From Duganella radicis (GTDB taxonomy: Bacteria > Pseudomonadota > Gammaproteobacteria > Burkholderiales > Burkholderiaceae_D): 64,000 bases of DNA. Positions 42,034-54,877 of this stretch are shown in pieces. The stretch spans positions 1-64,000 of the forward strand of contig NZ_WNKY01000030.1 of NCBI RefSeq assembly GCF_009720825.1. The letters run 5' to 3'. The notes under the pieces were generated by a model. It was given only the letters and a program-made list of their open reading frames with translations. It searched no databases and was not told the DNA's origin. Both the position numbers and the translations under genes were made by a program. Each line of letters starts with the position of its first letter. Position 1 is the first letter of the stretch.

Positions 42034-42058
42034 TAAGTTGTATATACAACCAAGTCAA
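42030..42058 (-). promoter_or_regulatory. hut operon promoter with HutC operator in the spacer
   Basis: On the minus strand TTGACT (42058-42053) and TATGCT (42035-42030) are spaced by exactly 17 bp. The spacer holds the perfect palindrome GTTGTATATACAAC (42050-42037). It closely resembles the HutC operator core known from Pseudomonas (CTTGTATGTACAAG, cited from general knowledge). A repressor bound there would block RNA polymerase and should be released by urocanate. Drives hutU-H-G-F-D-I. Confidence 0.85.
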
Positions 42059-42076
42059 CAGGTTTTTTCTATCGCG

Positions 42077-43726
42077 TCAGCGGCGGCTATAGACCCGCCT
42101 TCCACCCATCCAGGTTTGCAGCACCGTGGTCTTGCCCAGCTGTTCGGGGACGATTTTGAAGATGTCGCGGTCGACCACGATGAAGTCGGCCCACTTGCCC
42201 GGCTCCAGCGAACCGACCACGTTTTCCTGGTGCGCCGCATAAGCCGCGTCCAGCGTGAAGCAGCGGAAGGCTTCGGTCAGCGTCATGGCCTGATTCTTGT
42301 ACCAGCCGCCCGGCGGCACGTTGGCGTTGTTCTGGCGCGTGACCGCCGCGTGCAGGCCTTCGAACGGATTGGGCGACTCGATCGGGAAGTCCGATCCGCA
42401 GGCGATCCGCGAGCCCTGGTCGAGGAAGCTGCGCCATGCATACGCGCCCTTGATGCGCTCATGGCCCACGCGCTGCTCGGCCATATTCTGGTCCGAGGTG
42501 GCGTGGGTCGGCTGCATCGACGGGATGATGCCCAGCTGCTTGAAGCGCGGGATATCCTCCAGCGCCACCACCTGCGCGTGCTCGATGCGATGGCGCAGGC
42601 CGACATTGTTGTGCTGCGGGATCAGGGCCGCGTAGGCGTCCAGGATCTGGCGGTTGCCGGCATCGCCGATGGCGTGGATGTTGACCTGATAGCCGGCCTT
42701 CATGGCCTTGTTCATCTTGGCGCGCATCTCGGCGTCCGGGTAGAACAACAGGCCTTTGGTGGACGGCATGTCGGTATAGGGCGCCAGCAGCGCCGCGCCG
42801 CGGCTGCCGAGCGCACCGTCCGAATACAGCTTGACCGCCGCCAGCGCATACACGTCGTTGGCGTAGGACTTGAGCGGGCCGTCCTTGGACAGCTCGTCGA
42901 AATCGGCGGTGGTGTCGCCAATCATGGCGTAGATGCGGGTGGTCAGCTTGCCGTGATCGGCGTAGTCGCGGTAGATATCGTCCTGCACCACCTTGATGCC
43001 GGCATCGTGCACGCTGGTCAGGCCGACCTTGGACAACTGCGCCAGCGCCACATCCAGCGTGGCGCGCGCCTCGGCCGGCGTGGGCAACGGCACCACGCGG
43101 TTGACCAGCTCCATGGCCGCGTCAACCAGCACGCCGGTCGGCTTGCCGCTGGCGTCGCGCTCGATCTTGCCGCCGGCCGGATCGCGCGTGCTCTTGTCGA
43201 TGCCGGCCATTTCCAGCGCCTTGGTATTGACCCAGATGGCGTGGCCGTCGACGCGGTGCAGCAGCACCGGGCGGTCGTTGACCACCGCATCCAGCTCGGC
43301 GGCGGTGGGGAAGCGGCCCAGTTTCCAGATCTCCTGATTCCAGCCAAAGCCAACGATCCAGGCCTTTTTCGGGTGCGTGCGGGCGAAATCCGCCACCGCT
43401 TTCACCGCCGCGTTGAGCGAGGTGGGGCTGTAGAGCTCCACGCCGGAGGCGATTTCGCCCAGTTCAAACACGTGGCCGTGGGCGTCGATCAGGCCTGGCA
43501 GCACGGTCTTGCCCTGCACGTCGATATGCTCCGCCTTTGGCAGCGCGGCCGCCGTTTGCGCCTCGCTGCCCACCGCCACGATACGGCCCAGGTCATCGAA
43601 AGCCAGCGAAGTAAAGCGCTGTAGCTGGCCGGCCGCGTTCAGCGTGTAGCCATTGGCACGGTCGATGATGGTGTCGGCATGGGCCGGCAGGGCCAGGGCG
43701 GCGGCGATTAAAAGGGGAAGACGCAT
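42077..43726 (-). CDS. exported YtcJ-like amidohydrolase
   Basis: A 549-residue metal-dependent hydrolase. The start at 43726 has GGAG six bases upstream and yields a clear signal peptide (MRLPLLIAAALALPAHA). Metal-site motifs of the amidohydrolase superfamily (YtcJ/EF_0837 branch): GLIDAHGHV (HxH), HAIGDAGNR, RIEHAQVV and CGSDFPIESPNP. Substrate unknown; periplasmic location is unusual among catabolic amidohydrolases. It is upstream of the hut promoter on the same strand and so probably not part of the hut operon. Confidence 0.88.
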   Translation of the reverse strand: MRLPLLIAAALALPAHADTIIDRANGYTLNAAGQLQRFTSLAFDDLGRIVAVGSEAQTAAALPKAEHIDVQGKTVLPGLIDAHGHVFELGEIASGVELYSPTSLNAAVKAVADFARTHPKKAWIVGFGWNQEIWKLGRFPTAAELDAVVNDRPVLLHRVDGHAIWVNTKALEMAGIDKSTRDPAGGKIERDASGKPTGVLVDAAMELVNRVVPLPTPAEARATLDVALAQLSKVGLTSVHDAGIKVVQDDIYRDYADHGKLTTRIYAMIGDTTADFDELSKDGPLKSYANDVYALAAVKLYSDGALGSRGAALLAPYTDMPSTKGLLFYPDAEMRAKMNKAMKAGYQVNIHAIGDAGNRQILDAYAALIPQHNNVGLRHRIEHAQVVALEDIPRFKQLGIIPSMQPTHATSDQNMAEQRVGHERIKGAYAWRSFLDQGSRIACGSDFPIESPNPFEGLHAAVTRQNNANVPPGGWYKNQAMTLTEAFRCFTLDAAYAAHQENVVGSLEPGKWADFIVVDRDIFKIVPEQLGKTTVLQTWMGGRRVYSRR

Positions 43727-43821
43727 CGATTTCTCCATTCAGCAGCAAGTTTCAGAGTGTAGCGGAATTTGACGGCCGGCCGGGTACAATGTGAAAAGTA
43801 TTAGCTCTCGCGAATAGTCCT

Positions 43822-45666
43822 GTGTCCAGCCGCCTACTTTATCTCCGCCTGCTCAAAGAATTCCGCCCCTACGCGTGGATCGCCGTCGTCACGCTGTTCG
43901 CGGTCGGCCTGGCCGCTGCCACCGACGTGCTGTTGATCCGCCAGCTGCAAAACGTGGTGGACGCGCTGGCCCCCTCGCACACCTTCGGCCCGGCCAAAGC
44001 CCCGGCCACCGGCATCCTGGCCTGGGTGCAGGAGGCGCTGGGCCATCTGCTGCCGGCCGATCCGACCAAGGCCGCGCTGTGGACCATTCCGGCGGTGATC
44101 TTCGGGCTGGCGGTGATGCGCATGGTGTCCAGCTTCGCCGGCGAATACGGCGCCGCGTGGCTGAGCAGCCGGGTCCAGGCCAACCTGCGCGAAGTCATGT
44201 TCGCCCGCATCATGCGCCTGCCGAACGGCTACTTCGATCAATCCTCCACCGGCACCACCCTGTCGCGCGTAGCCTTCGACGCGGCGCAGGTGGCGCAGGC
44301 CGGCCTCACGGTGGTCAACGTGGCGGTGCGCGATACCGTGGCCACCGCCGGCTACCTGATTACCCTGTTCACCATCGACTGGCAGCTGGCGGTGTTCTGC
44401 CTTGGCCTGCTGCCGCTGGTGGCGGCCATCGTCACCTTCGCCGGCCGCCGCATGCGCAAGTTGAGCAAAAGCGCGCAGGCGGCCATGGGCGATCTGACCA
44501 ATGTGCTGGACGAGAGCATCAGCGGCCAGCGCGTGGTGAAGATTTTCGGCGGCCAGAAATATGAGCAGGAGCGCTTCGACAACGTGGTCAAGCTGAATCG
44601 CCAACTGGCTGTGAAGCACGCGGCGACGTCCGCGCTCAACTCCGGCATCATCATGATGCTGATCGGGATTACGCTGTCGTCGGTGATTTACTTCGCGCTG
44701 CTGCGCGCGCAGGCCGGCGCGCTGTCGCCGGGCGCCTTCGTGGCCTTCATGTCGTCGCTGATGGCGATGCAGTCGCCGATCAAGAACCTGACCAAGATTA
44801 ACGAGCCGATGCAGCGCGGACTGGCGGCGGCCGAATCGGTGTTTGGCCTGATCGACATGGAGTCGGAAGCCGATCAAGGCACCAAGACCATCGCCCGCGC
44901 CGAGGGCCGCCTGTCGGTGCGGGACGTGAGCTTCCACTATCGCGGTGCGGACGGCGCGCCGCTGGACCCGGATGCGCGTCCGGCGCTGGACCATGTATCG
45001 CTCGATATCGCCGCCGGCGAGACGGTTGCGCTGGTGGGGAGTTCGGGCAGCGGCAAGACCACGCTGGCCGGCCTGCTGCCGCGTTTCTACGATGTCAGCG
45101 GCGGCAGCATCCAGCTGGACGGCGTCGACCTGCGCGACTACACCATGACCTCATTGCGCCAGCAGATCGCGCTGGTGTCGCAGGACGTGGTGCTGTTCAA
45201 CGACACGCTGGCGGCCAATATCGCTTACGGCGATCCGGCGCCGTCGATGGAGCGCATCGAGGCGGCGGCGCGCGCGGCACATGCGCATGAATTCATCGTG
45301 CGCCAGCCGGAGGGCTACCACTCGCAGGTGGGAGAAAACGGCACGCGCCTGTCAGGCGGCCAGCGCCAGCGTCTGGCGATTGCGCGCGCGCTGTACAAGA
45401 ACGCGCCTATCCTGATTCTGGACGAAGCCACCAGCGCGCTGGATACCGAATCCGAGCGCCTGGTGCAGCAGGCTTTGGAAGTCTTGATGAAAGGCCGCAC
45501 CACGGTGGTCATCGCCCACCGCCTGTCGACCATAGAGAAAGCGGACCGCATCGTGGTGCTGGATCGCGGCCGCATTGCCGAATCGGGCAGCCACGATGCG
45601 CTGCTGGCGCAGAACGGCATCTACGCCCGCCTGTATCAAACGCAGAAAAGCGTTCAGGCGGTATAG
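43822..45666 (+). CDS. msbA: lipid A export ATP-binding/permease protein MsbA
   Basis: A 614-residue ABC half-transporter (homodimer) flipping lipid A-core across the inner membrane. Six membrane helices in residues 1-340 (start LYLRLLKEFRPYAWIAVVTLFAVGLAAATDVLL) and an ATPase domain with Walker A GSSGSGKTT, Q-loop LVSQDVVLFN, signature LSGGQRQRLAIARAL, Walker B ILILDEATSALD and switch His in VIAHRLST. The start is GTG. Its 3' end overlaps the SDR gene by 13 bp on the opposite strand. Confidence 0.93.
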   Translation: MSSRLLYLRLLKEFRPYAWIAVVTLFAVGLAAATDVLLIRQLQNVVDALAPSHTFGPAKAPATGILAWVQEALGHLLPADPTKAALWTIPAVIFGLAVMRMVSSFAGEYGAAWLSSRVQANLREVMFARIMRLPNGYFDQSSTGTTLSRVAFDAAQVAQAGLTVVNVAVRDTVATAGYLITLFTIDWQLAVFCLGLLPLVAAIVTFAGRRMRKLSKSAQAAMGDLTNVLDESISGQRVVKIFGGQKYEQERFDNVVKLNRQLAVKHAATSALNSGIIMMLIGITLSSVIYFALLRAQAGALSPGAFVAFMSSLMAMQSPIKNLTKINEPMQRGLAAAESVFGLIDMESEADQGTKTIARAEGRLSVRDVSFHYRGADGAPLDPDARPALDHVSLDIAAGETVALVGSSGSGKTTLAGLLPRFYDVSGGSIQLDGVDLRDYTMTSLRQQIALVSQDVVLFNDTLAANIAYGDPAPSMERIEAAARAAHAHEFIVRQPEGYHSQVGENGTRLSGGQRQRLAIARALYKNAPILILDEATSALDTESERLVQQALEVLMKGRTTVVIAHRLSTIEKADRIVVLDRGRIAESGSHDALLAQNGIYARLYQTQKSVQAV

Positions 45667-46379
45667 CCGCCGTCCACGGTGAAGCTGGCGCCCGTTACGA
45701 AGCCGGCTTCACCACTCACCAGATACGCCACCATTCCCGCCACCTCTTCCGCCTTGCCGAAACGGCGCGCCGGGATCATGGTTTGCAGCGCCGGCGCGTG
45801 CGGACCGTCGGCCGGGTTCATATCGGTTTCGGTCGGCCCCGGCTGGACGTTGTTGACGGTGATGCCGCGTGGCGCCAGGTCAATCGCCGCGCCGCGCACC
45901 AGCGCCGCCACCGCGCCCTTGGTCATCGAGTACACGCTGGAGGTCGGGAAGGCCACGCGAATGCTGGCGATGCTGCCGATGGTCACAATGCGGCCGCCCT
46001 CCTTCATCACTTTGGCCGCCGCCTGCATGGCGACGAATACGCCGCGCACATTGGTGGCGACCATGCGGTCGAAGTCTTCCAGTGGATAGTCCTCAATCGG
46101 CGCCAGATTCAGGATGCCGGCGTTGGTGACCAGGATGTCCAGCGCGCCGAAGTGTTCCACCGTTTTGGCCACGGCCGCCTTCACCGCGACGGCGTCGGCG
46201 CTGTCGGCGCGGATGGCCAGCGCCTTGCCGCCATTGGCGTTGATGGTGGCGGCAAGGTCGTTGGCCTTGTCGGGCGAGGAGACGTAGGTGAAGGCCACGG
46301 CCGCGCCGTCCTGCGCCAGCCGTTTGACGATGGCCGCGCCTATGCCGCGCGCGCCGCCGGTTACCAGAGCTACTTTCAT
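45654..46379 (-). CDS. SDR-family oxidoreductase (3-oxoacyl-ACP reductase-like)
   Basis: A 241-residue classical short-chain dehydrogenase with NAD(P)-binding GGARGIGAAI, NAG motif (LVTNAGILN), catalytic Ser in GSIAS and Tyr/Lys in YSMTKGA. The substrate is unknown. The TetR regulator gene lies immediately upstream on the same strand, 103 bp away, with a dyad between them. Confidence 0.92.
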   Translation of the reverse strand: MKVALVTGGARGIGAAIVKRLAQDGAAVAFTYVSSPDKANDLAATINANGGKALAIRADSADAVAVKAAVAKTVEHFGALDILVTNAGILNLAPIEDYPLEDFDRMVATNVRGVFVAMQAAAKVMKEGGRIVTIGSIASIRVAFPTSSVYSMTKGAVAALVRGAAIDLAPRGITVNNVQPGPTETDMNPADGPHAPALQTMIPARRFGKAEEVAGMVAYLVSGEAGFVTGASFTVDGGYTA

Positions 46380-46438
46380 GATATTTCCTTTCGTTTTGGA
46401 TCAATTAGTCAAAAACCAAGGCCATGGTAGAATTTCTG

Positions 46439-46450
46439 GATCGAACGGTC
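46439..46450. promoter_or_regulatory. small dyad between tetR-like and SDR genes, candidate operator
   Basis: GATCG-AA-CGGTC, arms matching at four of five positions, in the 103-bp gap upstream of the SDR gene and just after the TetR-type gene. Dyads of this kind are common TetR targets; binding is not shown. Confidence 0.3.
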
Positions 46451-46482
46451 AAGTAAACGTTTTGTGATACTTGTCTGATGCG

Positions 46483-47061
46483 TTAACCGCGCAGCCCCTG
46501 CACGGCGAAGCTGGCGATGGCGCGCAGGGTGGCGATGGAGGCACCGGCCTTGGCACTGATTTTCATGCCAGACAGGGTGGCGGCGACAAAGGCCGCGGCC
46601 TGGCCGATGTCGGTATCGGCCGGAATTTCACCGGCCGCCGCAGCGGCACGCAACTGTGCTTCCACGGCGTGGTTGAGCAGTTTGGCGCTGGCGTCGCGCA
46701 GGGCGTTGACTTCCTCGTCGCCGGTGCCGAATTCGGCGATGGCGTTGACGCCCATGCAGCCTTTGGCGTTGTCGCGTTTGGGACGGGAAGCGAAGGCTTG
46801 CAGCATATGCCCGATGGCGGCGAGGCCGCTGTCGCCTTTCAGGTGGCGCAGCAGGTCGTTGACGCTGGCCTCATTGTAGCGCTGTAGCGCTTCGAGGTAG
46901 AGCGAGCGCTTGTCGCCAAAGGTGTCGTACATGCTTTGGCGGCCGATCCGCATGGCGTCCAGCAGGTCGCTGGTGGAGGTGGCCGCGTAGCCTTTTTGCC
47001 AGAAGACTTCCAGTGCCTTGTTCAGTGTTTCGACACGGTCGAATTCTCTTTGCCTTGCCAC
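46483..47061 (-). CDS. TetR/AcrR-family transcriptional regulator
   Basis: A 192-residue repressor with an N-terminal TetR helix-turn-helix (ALEVFWQKGYAATSTSDLLDAMRIGRQSMYDTFGDKRSLYLEAL) and a C-terminal ligand domain containing a CMGVNA segment seen in TetR_C members. Probably controls the SDR gene downstream; ligand unknown. Confidence 0.93.
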   Translation of the reverse strand: MARQREFDRVETLNKALEVFWQKGYAATSTSDLLDAMRIGRQSMYDTFGDKRSLYLEALQRYNEASVNDLLRHLKGDSGLAAIGHMLQAFASRPKRDNAKGCMGVNAIAEFGTGDEEVNALRDASAKLLNHAVEAQLRAAAAAGEIPADTDIGQAAAFVAATLSGMKISAKAGASIATLRAIASFAVQGLRG

Positions 47062-47074
47062 AGGTGTTCCTTGG

Positions 47075-47893
47075 TTAGTTTGCGTCGTGGAAGATGATGC
47101 CCAGCGTGTGGCGCGATCCGGCGCGCAGCCGGCTCACGCCATGCCGCAGGTTGACGCGGTAGATGCCGCGCGTGCCCTGCACCGGGCGATGGTTGACGGC
47201 GAAGATTACCATGTCGCCGCGTTTCAGCGGAACCACCTCCACGCGCGACTGCATGCGCGGGCGTTGTTCGGTCAGGACAAATTCGCCGCCCTCGAAGTCT
47301 TTTCCCGGTTGCGACAGCAGCACGGCGGCTTGCAGGGGGAAGACGTGGTCGCCGTACAGGTCCTGATGCAGGCAGTTGTAATCGCCGGCGGTGTACTGGA
47401 GCAGCAGCGGCGTCGGGCGCGTCTGGCCGGCGGCGTGGCAACGTGCCAGGAAGTCGGTGTGCTCGGCGGGGAAGCGGTCGGGCAGGTCCATCAGCTCGTG
47501 CCAGCGGTTGGCAATGGCGGCCAGCGGGCCGTAGAGGGCATGGCGCAGGGCGGCGATCATGGACGGCAGCGGGTAGCGGAAGTACTGATACTCGCCGCTG
47601 CCAAAGCCGTGCTGCGACATCACCACGCGGCTGCGGAACAACTGCGATTGGCCGTACTGCGCGGCCATGGCGGCGCACTCCTCGGCGCCCAGCATGCCGG
47701 GCAGGATGGCGTAGCCGTGCGCATTCAACTCATCGGCGATGCCCTGCCAATCGAGGCCGGCGACGTGCACCGCGATCCCCGCCGCCGCCCCTGCCGTGGC
47801 CGGGCGGGCGGCGAGCGTGGGGCGCGCCTTGCGCTCCGCCGCCGCGTCGCCGAAATCGAGCTCGCCATTGCTCACATTACTCACATTACTCAC
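47075..47893 (-). CDS. 2OG-Fe(II) oxygenase linked to Ada
   Basis: A 272-residue prolyl-4-hydroxylase-like dioxygenase. The iron ligands are the HxD of CLHQDLYGDHVFPLQA and the distal His, either in NHRPVQGTRG or, more likely, the H of NLRHGVSRLRAGSRHTLGIIFHD; the 2OG-binding Arg lies just after. It starts with GTG at 47893 inside the ada tail, preceded by GGAGGTGATC, a ten-base perfect complement to the 16S 3' end. The first ten residues (MSNVSNVSNG) come from a short tandem repeat. Coupling to ada suggests a part in repair of alkylated nucleic acid, by analogy to AlkB, though it is not a typical AlkB. Confidence 0.85.
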   Translation of the reverse strand: MSNVSNVSNGELDFGDAAAERKARPTLAARPATAGAAAGIAVHVAGLDWQGIADELNAHGYAILPGMLGAEECAAMAAQYGQSQLFRSRVVMSQHGFGSGEYQYFRYPLPSMIAALRHALYGPLAAIANRWHELMDLPDRFPAEHTDFLARCHAAGQTRPTPLLLQYTAGDYNCLHQDLYGDHVFPLQAAVLLSQPGKDFEGGEFVLTEQRPRMQSRVEVVPLKRGDMVIFAVNHRPVQGTRGIYRVNLRHGVSRLRAGSRHTLGIIFHDAN

Positions 47894-48941
47894 TGATCAC
47901 CTCCCTGTTCAACAACTCCGCCTTGCGGTCCACGCCCCAGCGATAGCCGGAGATCGATCCATCGTTGCGCACCACGCGGTGGCACGGTATCGCCACCGCG
48001 ATCGCGTTGGCCGCGCAGGCCGAAGCCACCGCCCGCGCCCCACGCGGCACGCCGGCCAGTTGCGCCAGTTCGGCATAGGTCACGCGCCGCCCGGCCGGTA
48101 TCGCCCGCAGCACCTGCCACACGCGCTGCTGGAACGCCGTGCCGCGCACATCCAAGGGCAAATCCAATCCCACCGACGGCTGCTCGACCATGCCCACCAC
48201 GCGCGACACCACCTGTTCGAACTCCGGCTCCGCCCCGATCAGCTCCGCCTTCGGAAAACGATCCTGCAAATCCTTCACCAGAAAATCCGGATCGTCATCG
48301 ATCAGAATCGCGCAAATGCCCTGCTCCGTGCTGGCCACCAGTATCGGTCCCAGCGAACACTCGGCAATCGCAAACCTGATTTGCTCGCCCGCCCCGCCGG
48401 CGCGGAAAGTGGAAGGCTTCATGCCCAGCACCGCCTCCGACTGCGCATAAAACCGCCCGCTCGAATTGAAGCCGGCCGCATACAGCGCATCCGTCACCGT
48501 GGCCTGCGCCGCCAGGCCGGCCTGCACCTTCCGCGCCCGCGCCGCGTTGGCGTAAGCCTTGGGCGTAATCCCCGTCACCGCCTTGAACATGCGATGGAAA
48601 TGGAAGCGGCTCACGCCCACCGCCTCGGCCAGACTGTCCAGATCCGGCGCCTCCTCCGCCTCGTCGATCAGACGGCAGGCCTGCGCCACGATGGCCGCCT
48701 GGCGCTCGGCCAGCGGCGGCTGGTCCGGCTTGCAGCGCAGGCAGGGCCGGAAGCCGGCCTGCTCGGCCGCCTCGCGGCTGTCGTGAAACGCCACATTCTT
48801 GCGCAAGGCCGGACGCGCCCCGCACGAGGGCCGGCAGTACACGCCGGTGCTGCGCACCGAATACCAGAACACGCCGTCGGCGCCGGCGTCGCGCTGCTGC
48901 ACCGCAGTCCAGCGCTTCTCATCGTTACCATACTTGCCCAT
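47886..48941 (-). CDS. ada: Ada: methylated-DNA--[protein]-cysteine methyltransferase and transcriptional regulator
   Basis: A 351-residue protein with all three Ada parts. The N-terminal zinc domain has YCRPSCGARPALRKNV...GFRPCLRCKP (Cys ligands, one accepting the phosphotriester methyl group). The AraC-type helix-turn-helix is SRFHFHRMFKAVTGITPKAY. The C-terminal O6-alkylguanine transferase has active-site PCHRV. Methylation of the first domain turns it into an activator of the adaptive response. Overlaps the oxygenase gene by 8 bp. Confidence 0.96.
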   Translation of the reverse strand: MGKYGNDEKRWTAVQQRDAGADGVFWYSVRSTGVYCRPSCGARPALRKNVAFHDSREAAEQAGFRPCLRCKPDQPPLAERQAAIVAQACRLIDEAEEAPDLDSLAEAVGVSRFHFHRMFKAVTGITPKAYANAARARKVQAGLAAQATVTDALYAAGFNSSGRFYAQSEAVLGMKPSTFRAGGAGEQIRFAIAECSLGPILVASTEQGICAILIDDDPDFLVKDLQDRFPKAELIGAEPEFEQVVSRVVGMVEQPSVGLDLPLDVRGTAFQQRVWQVLRAIPAGRRVTYAELAQLAGVPRGARAVASACAANAIAVAIPCHRVVRNDGSISGYRWGVDRKAELLNREVISE

Positions 48942-49014
48942 CTCAGACTCCGTGATTGGTGGAATGTGGCCATCGTAGCCAGCACCGAAAAACCATGCAC
49001 TCCGCCTCTTGCTT

Positions 49015-49044
49015 TTGAATTGTACAAGCAGGCGATGCTAGAAT
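49015..49044 (+). promoter_or_regulatory. hutC promoter overlapping a HutC-like half site
   Basis: TTGAAT (49015-49020) and TAGAAT (49039-49044) spaced by 18 bp. TTGTACAAG at 49020-49028, just after the -35, matches one half of the hut operator, which would allow HutC to repress itself. The left half is poor. Confidence 0.5.
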
Positions 49045-49070
49045 GATCGCTCTTACCAGGAGACAGCGGT

Positions 49071-49793
49071 TTGGACGATCAAGTTACCCAGGACAGCACA
49101 CCTATTTTCCAGCGCATCAAAGACTACCTGCTGGCGGAAATCGCCGCCGGCACGTGGAAGGAAGGCGATGTGATCCCGTCCGAACAGGCGCTGGTCAAGC
49201 AGTTCGGCGTCTCCCGCATGACCGTCAACCGCGCCGTGCGCGAACTCACCGCCGAACAGGTGCTGACCCGCCGCCAGGGCTCCGGCACCTACGTGGCCCA
49301 GCAAAAATACCAGGCCACCCTGCTGGAGATTAAATCCATCGCCGACGAAGTGCGGGCGCGCGGCCACGCCCACCGCAGCAGCCTGCAACAGCTGGAGCGC
49401 GTCAAGGCCAGCGAATTGATGGCCAAGCAGTTCGACCTGCCGGCCGGCCACCTGCTGTTCCACTCGGTGATCGTCCACTTCGAGAACGGCGTGCCGATCC
49501 AGGTCGAGGACCGCTGGGTCAATCCGCAGTGCGCGCCGGACTACATGGAGCAGGACTTCGCCCACATCACCCCCAACGAATACCTGATGCAGGCCGCGCC
49601 CCTGCAAGGCGCCAGCTACAGCATCGAGGCGCTGGCCGCCCCGCGCGACATCGCCGACATGCTGGCCATCGACACCAGGCAGGCCTGCCTGGTGCTCAAG
49701 CGCCAGACCCGCTCCGGCGGCATGATCGCCACCCTGGCCACCATGTGGCACCCGGGCCACCGCTACCAGTTCGCCGGCAGCTTCACCCAATAA
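49071..49793 (+). CDS. hutC: histidine utilization repressor
   Basis: A 240-residue GntR/HutC-family repressor. N-terminal winged helix (IFQRIKDYLLAEIAAGTWKEGDVIPSEQALVKQFGVSRMTVNRAVRELTAEQVLTRRQGSGTYV) and a UTRA ligand domain (VHFENGVPIQVEDRWVNPQCAPDYMEQDF) that in HutC binds urocanate. Start codon is TTG with AGGAGA upstream. It stands 7 kb from the operon it should control. Confidence 0.93.
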   Translation: MDDQVTQDSTPIFQRIKDYLLAEIAAGTWKEGDVIPSEQALVKQFGVSRMTVNRAVRELTAEQVLTRRQGSGTYVAQQKYQATLLEIKSIADEVRARGHAHRSSLQQLERVKASELMAKQFDLPAGHLLFHSVIVHFENGVPIQVEDRWVNPQCAPDYMEQDFAHITPNEYLMQAAPLQGASYSIEALAAPRDIADMLAIDTRQACLVLKRQTRSGGMIATLATMWHPGHRYQFAGSFTQ

Positions 49794-49940
49794 GCTAGCA
49801 GCGCGCAAGCCACCCCGCCCGCCGCATTCTCACCGTTTGTCACGAAAACAGCCCAAGAATGTTAAATCCGCGGCTGTTTGGTCCTCATTCCCGACGCAAT
49901 CGGCTGATTGCCACGCGCCCGCCAACAGCCCCGGCTTCGA

Positions 49941-49949
49941 TGCTATAGT
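49941..49949 (+). promoter_or_regulatory. extended -10 promoter of the hybrid kinase
   Basis: TGCTATAGT, a TGN-extended -10, 42 bp before the TTG start. No good -35 at the right distance. The rest of the 197-bp gap from 49794 shows no other feature. Confidence 0.4.
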
Positions 49950-49990
49950 TCCCCACACTCAGCACGCATAGATCACCGAAAGGGAAACTC

Positions 49991-54265
<4,275 letters not shown>

Positions 54266-54266
54266 G

Positions 54267-54683
54267 ATGCGGATATTGCTGCTCGATGACGATGCCTTCA
54301 TGCTGGAACTGCTGGCCGATATGATCGCCGCCCTGGGCGAGCACACGGTGGTGCGCGAGACCGACGGCCGCCGCGCCCTGATCGAACTGCGCCTGCGGCC
54401 GCCGGCGCTGCTGATCTGCGACCTGTCGATGCCGGTCATGGACGGCATCGACTTCCTGCGTCTTGCGGCGGCGCAGCAATACAAGGGCTGCGTGGTGCTG
54501 CTGTCCGGGGTCGACGGCGCCGTGCTGAAAACCGCCGGCCGCCTGGCCGAGGCCCAGGGCCTGGCCATTTTGGACGCCTGCCCCAAGCCGATGAGCATGG
54601 ACGCTTTGCGCGCCCTGCTGGAGCGCGGGGCCGCCCGCTGCCAGCCGCAGGCGGCCGTGCATCCTGCTAATCCTGGTAAATAG
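54267..54683 (+). CDS. stand-alone response-regulator receiver
   Basis: A 138-residue CheY-like domain without output domain. Acidic pocket DDD near the N terminus (LLLDDDAFM), phospho-acceptor Asp in ICDLSMPVMDG, switch Ser (LLSGVDG) and Lys in CPKPMS. It starts one base after the kinase stop with no Shine-Dalgarno, so it is translated by coupling. Likely final acceptor of the relay from the Hpt domain. The 194 bp that follow (54684-54877) hold the trxA upstream region and no ORF I would support. Confidence 0.92.
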   Translation: MRILLLDDDAFMLELLADMIAALGEHTVVRETDGRRALIELRLRPPALLICDLSMPVMDGIDFLRLAAAQQYKGCVVLLSGVDGAVLKTAGRLAEAQGLAILDACPKPMSMDALRALLERGAARCQPQAAVHPANPGK

Positions 54684-54877
54684 TTTAGAGGCTTGCGACA
54701 AACAACCGCACATTTCCAAAAAATGGGTTATTATTTACGCCATCCCTCGCCTGCCGACCTTGTTGCCATCCCCTCCGAGACATTGAAATCGTGCAAATGG
54801 CACCCAACTGCTGCTCATGGCAGCGTTTGAGGCCCGTCCCCAGGCGTTATTACTGACCGACCTCGATTGAGGAAAAT

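Noticed and set aside
43769..43790. TTGACG...TACAAT upstream of msbA as a promoter
   Set aside because: The spacer is only 10 bp, too short for a sigma-70 promoter.
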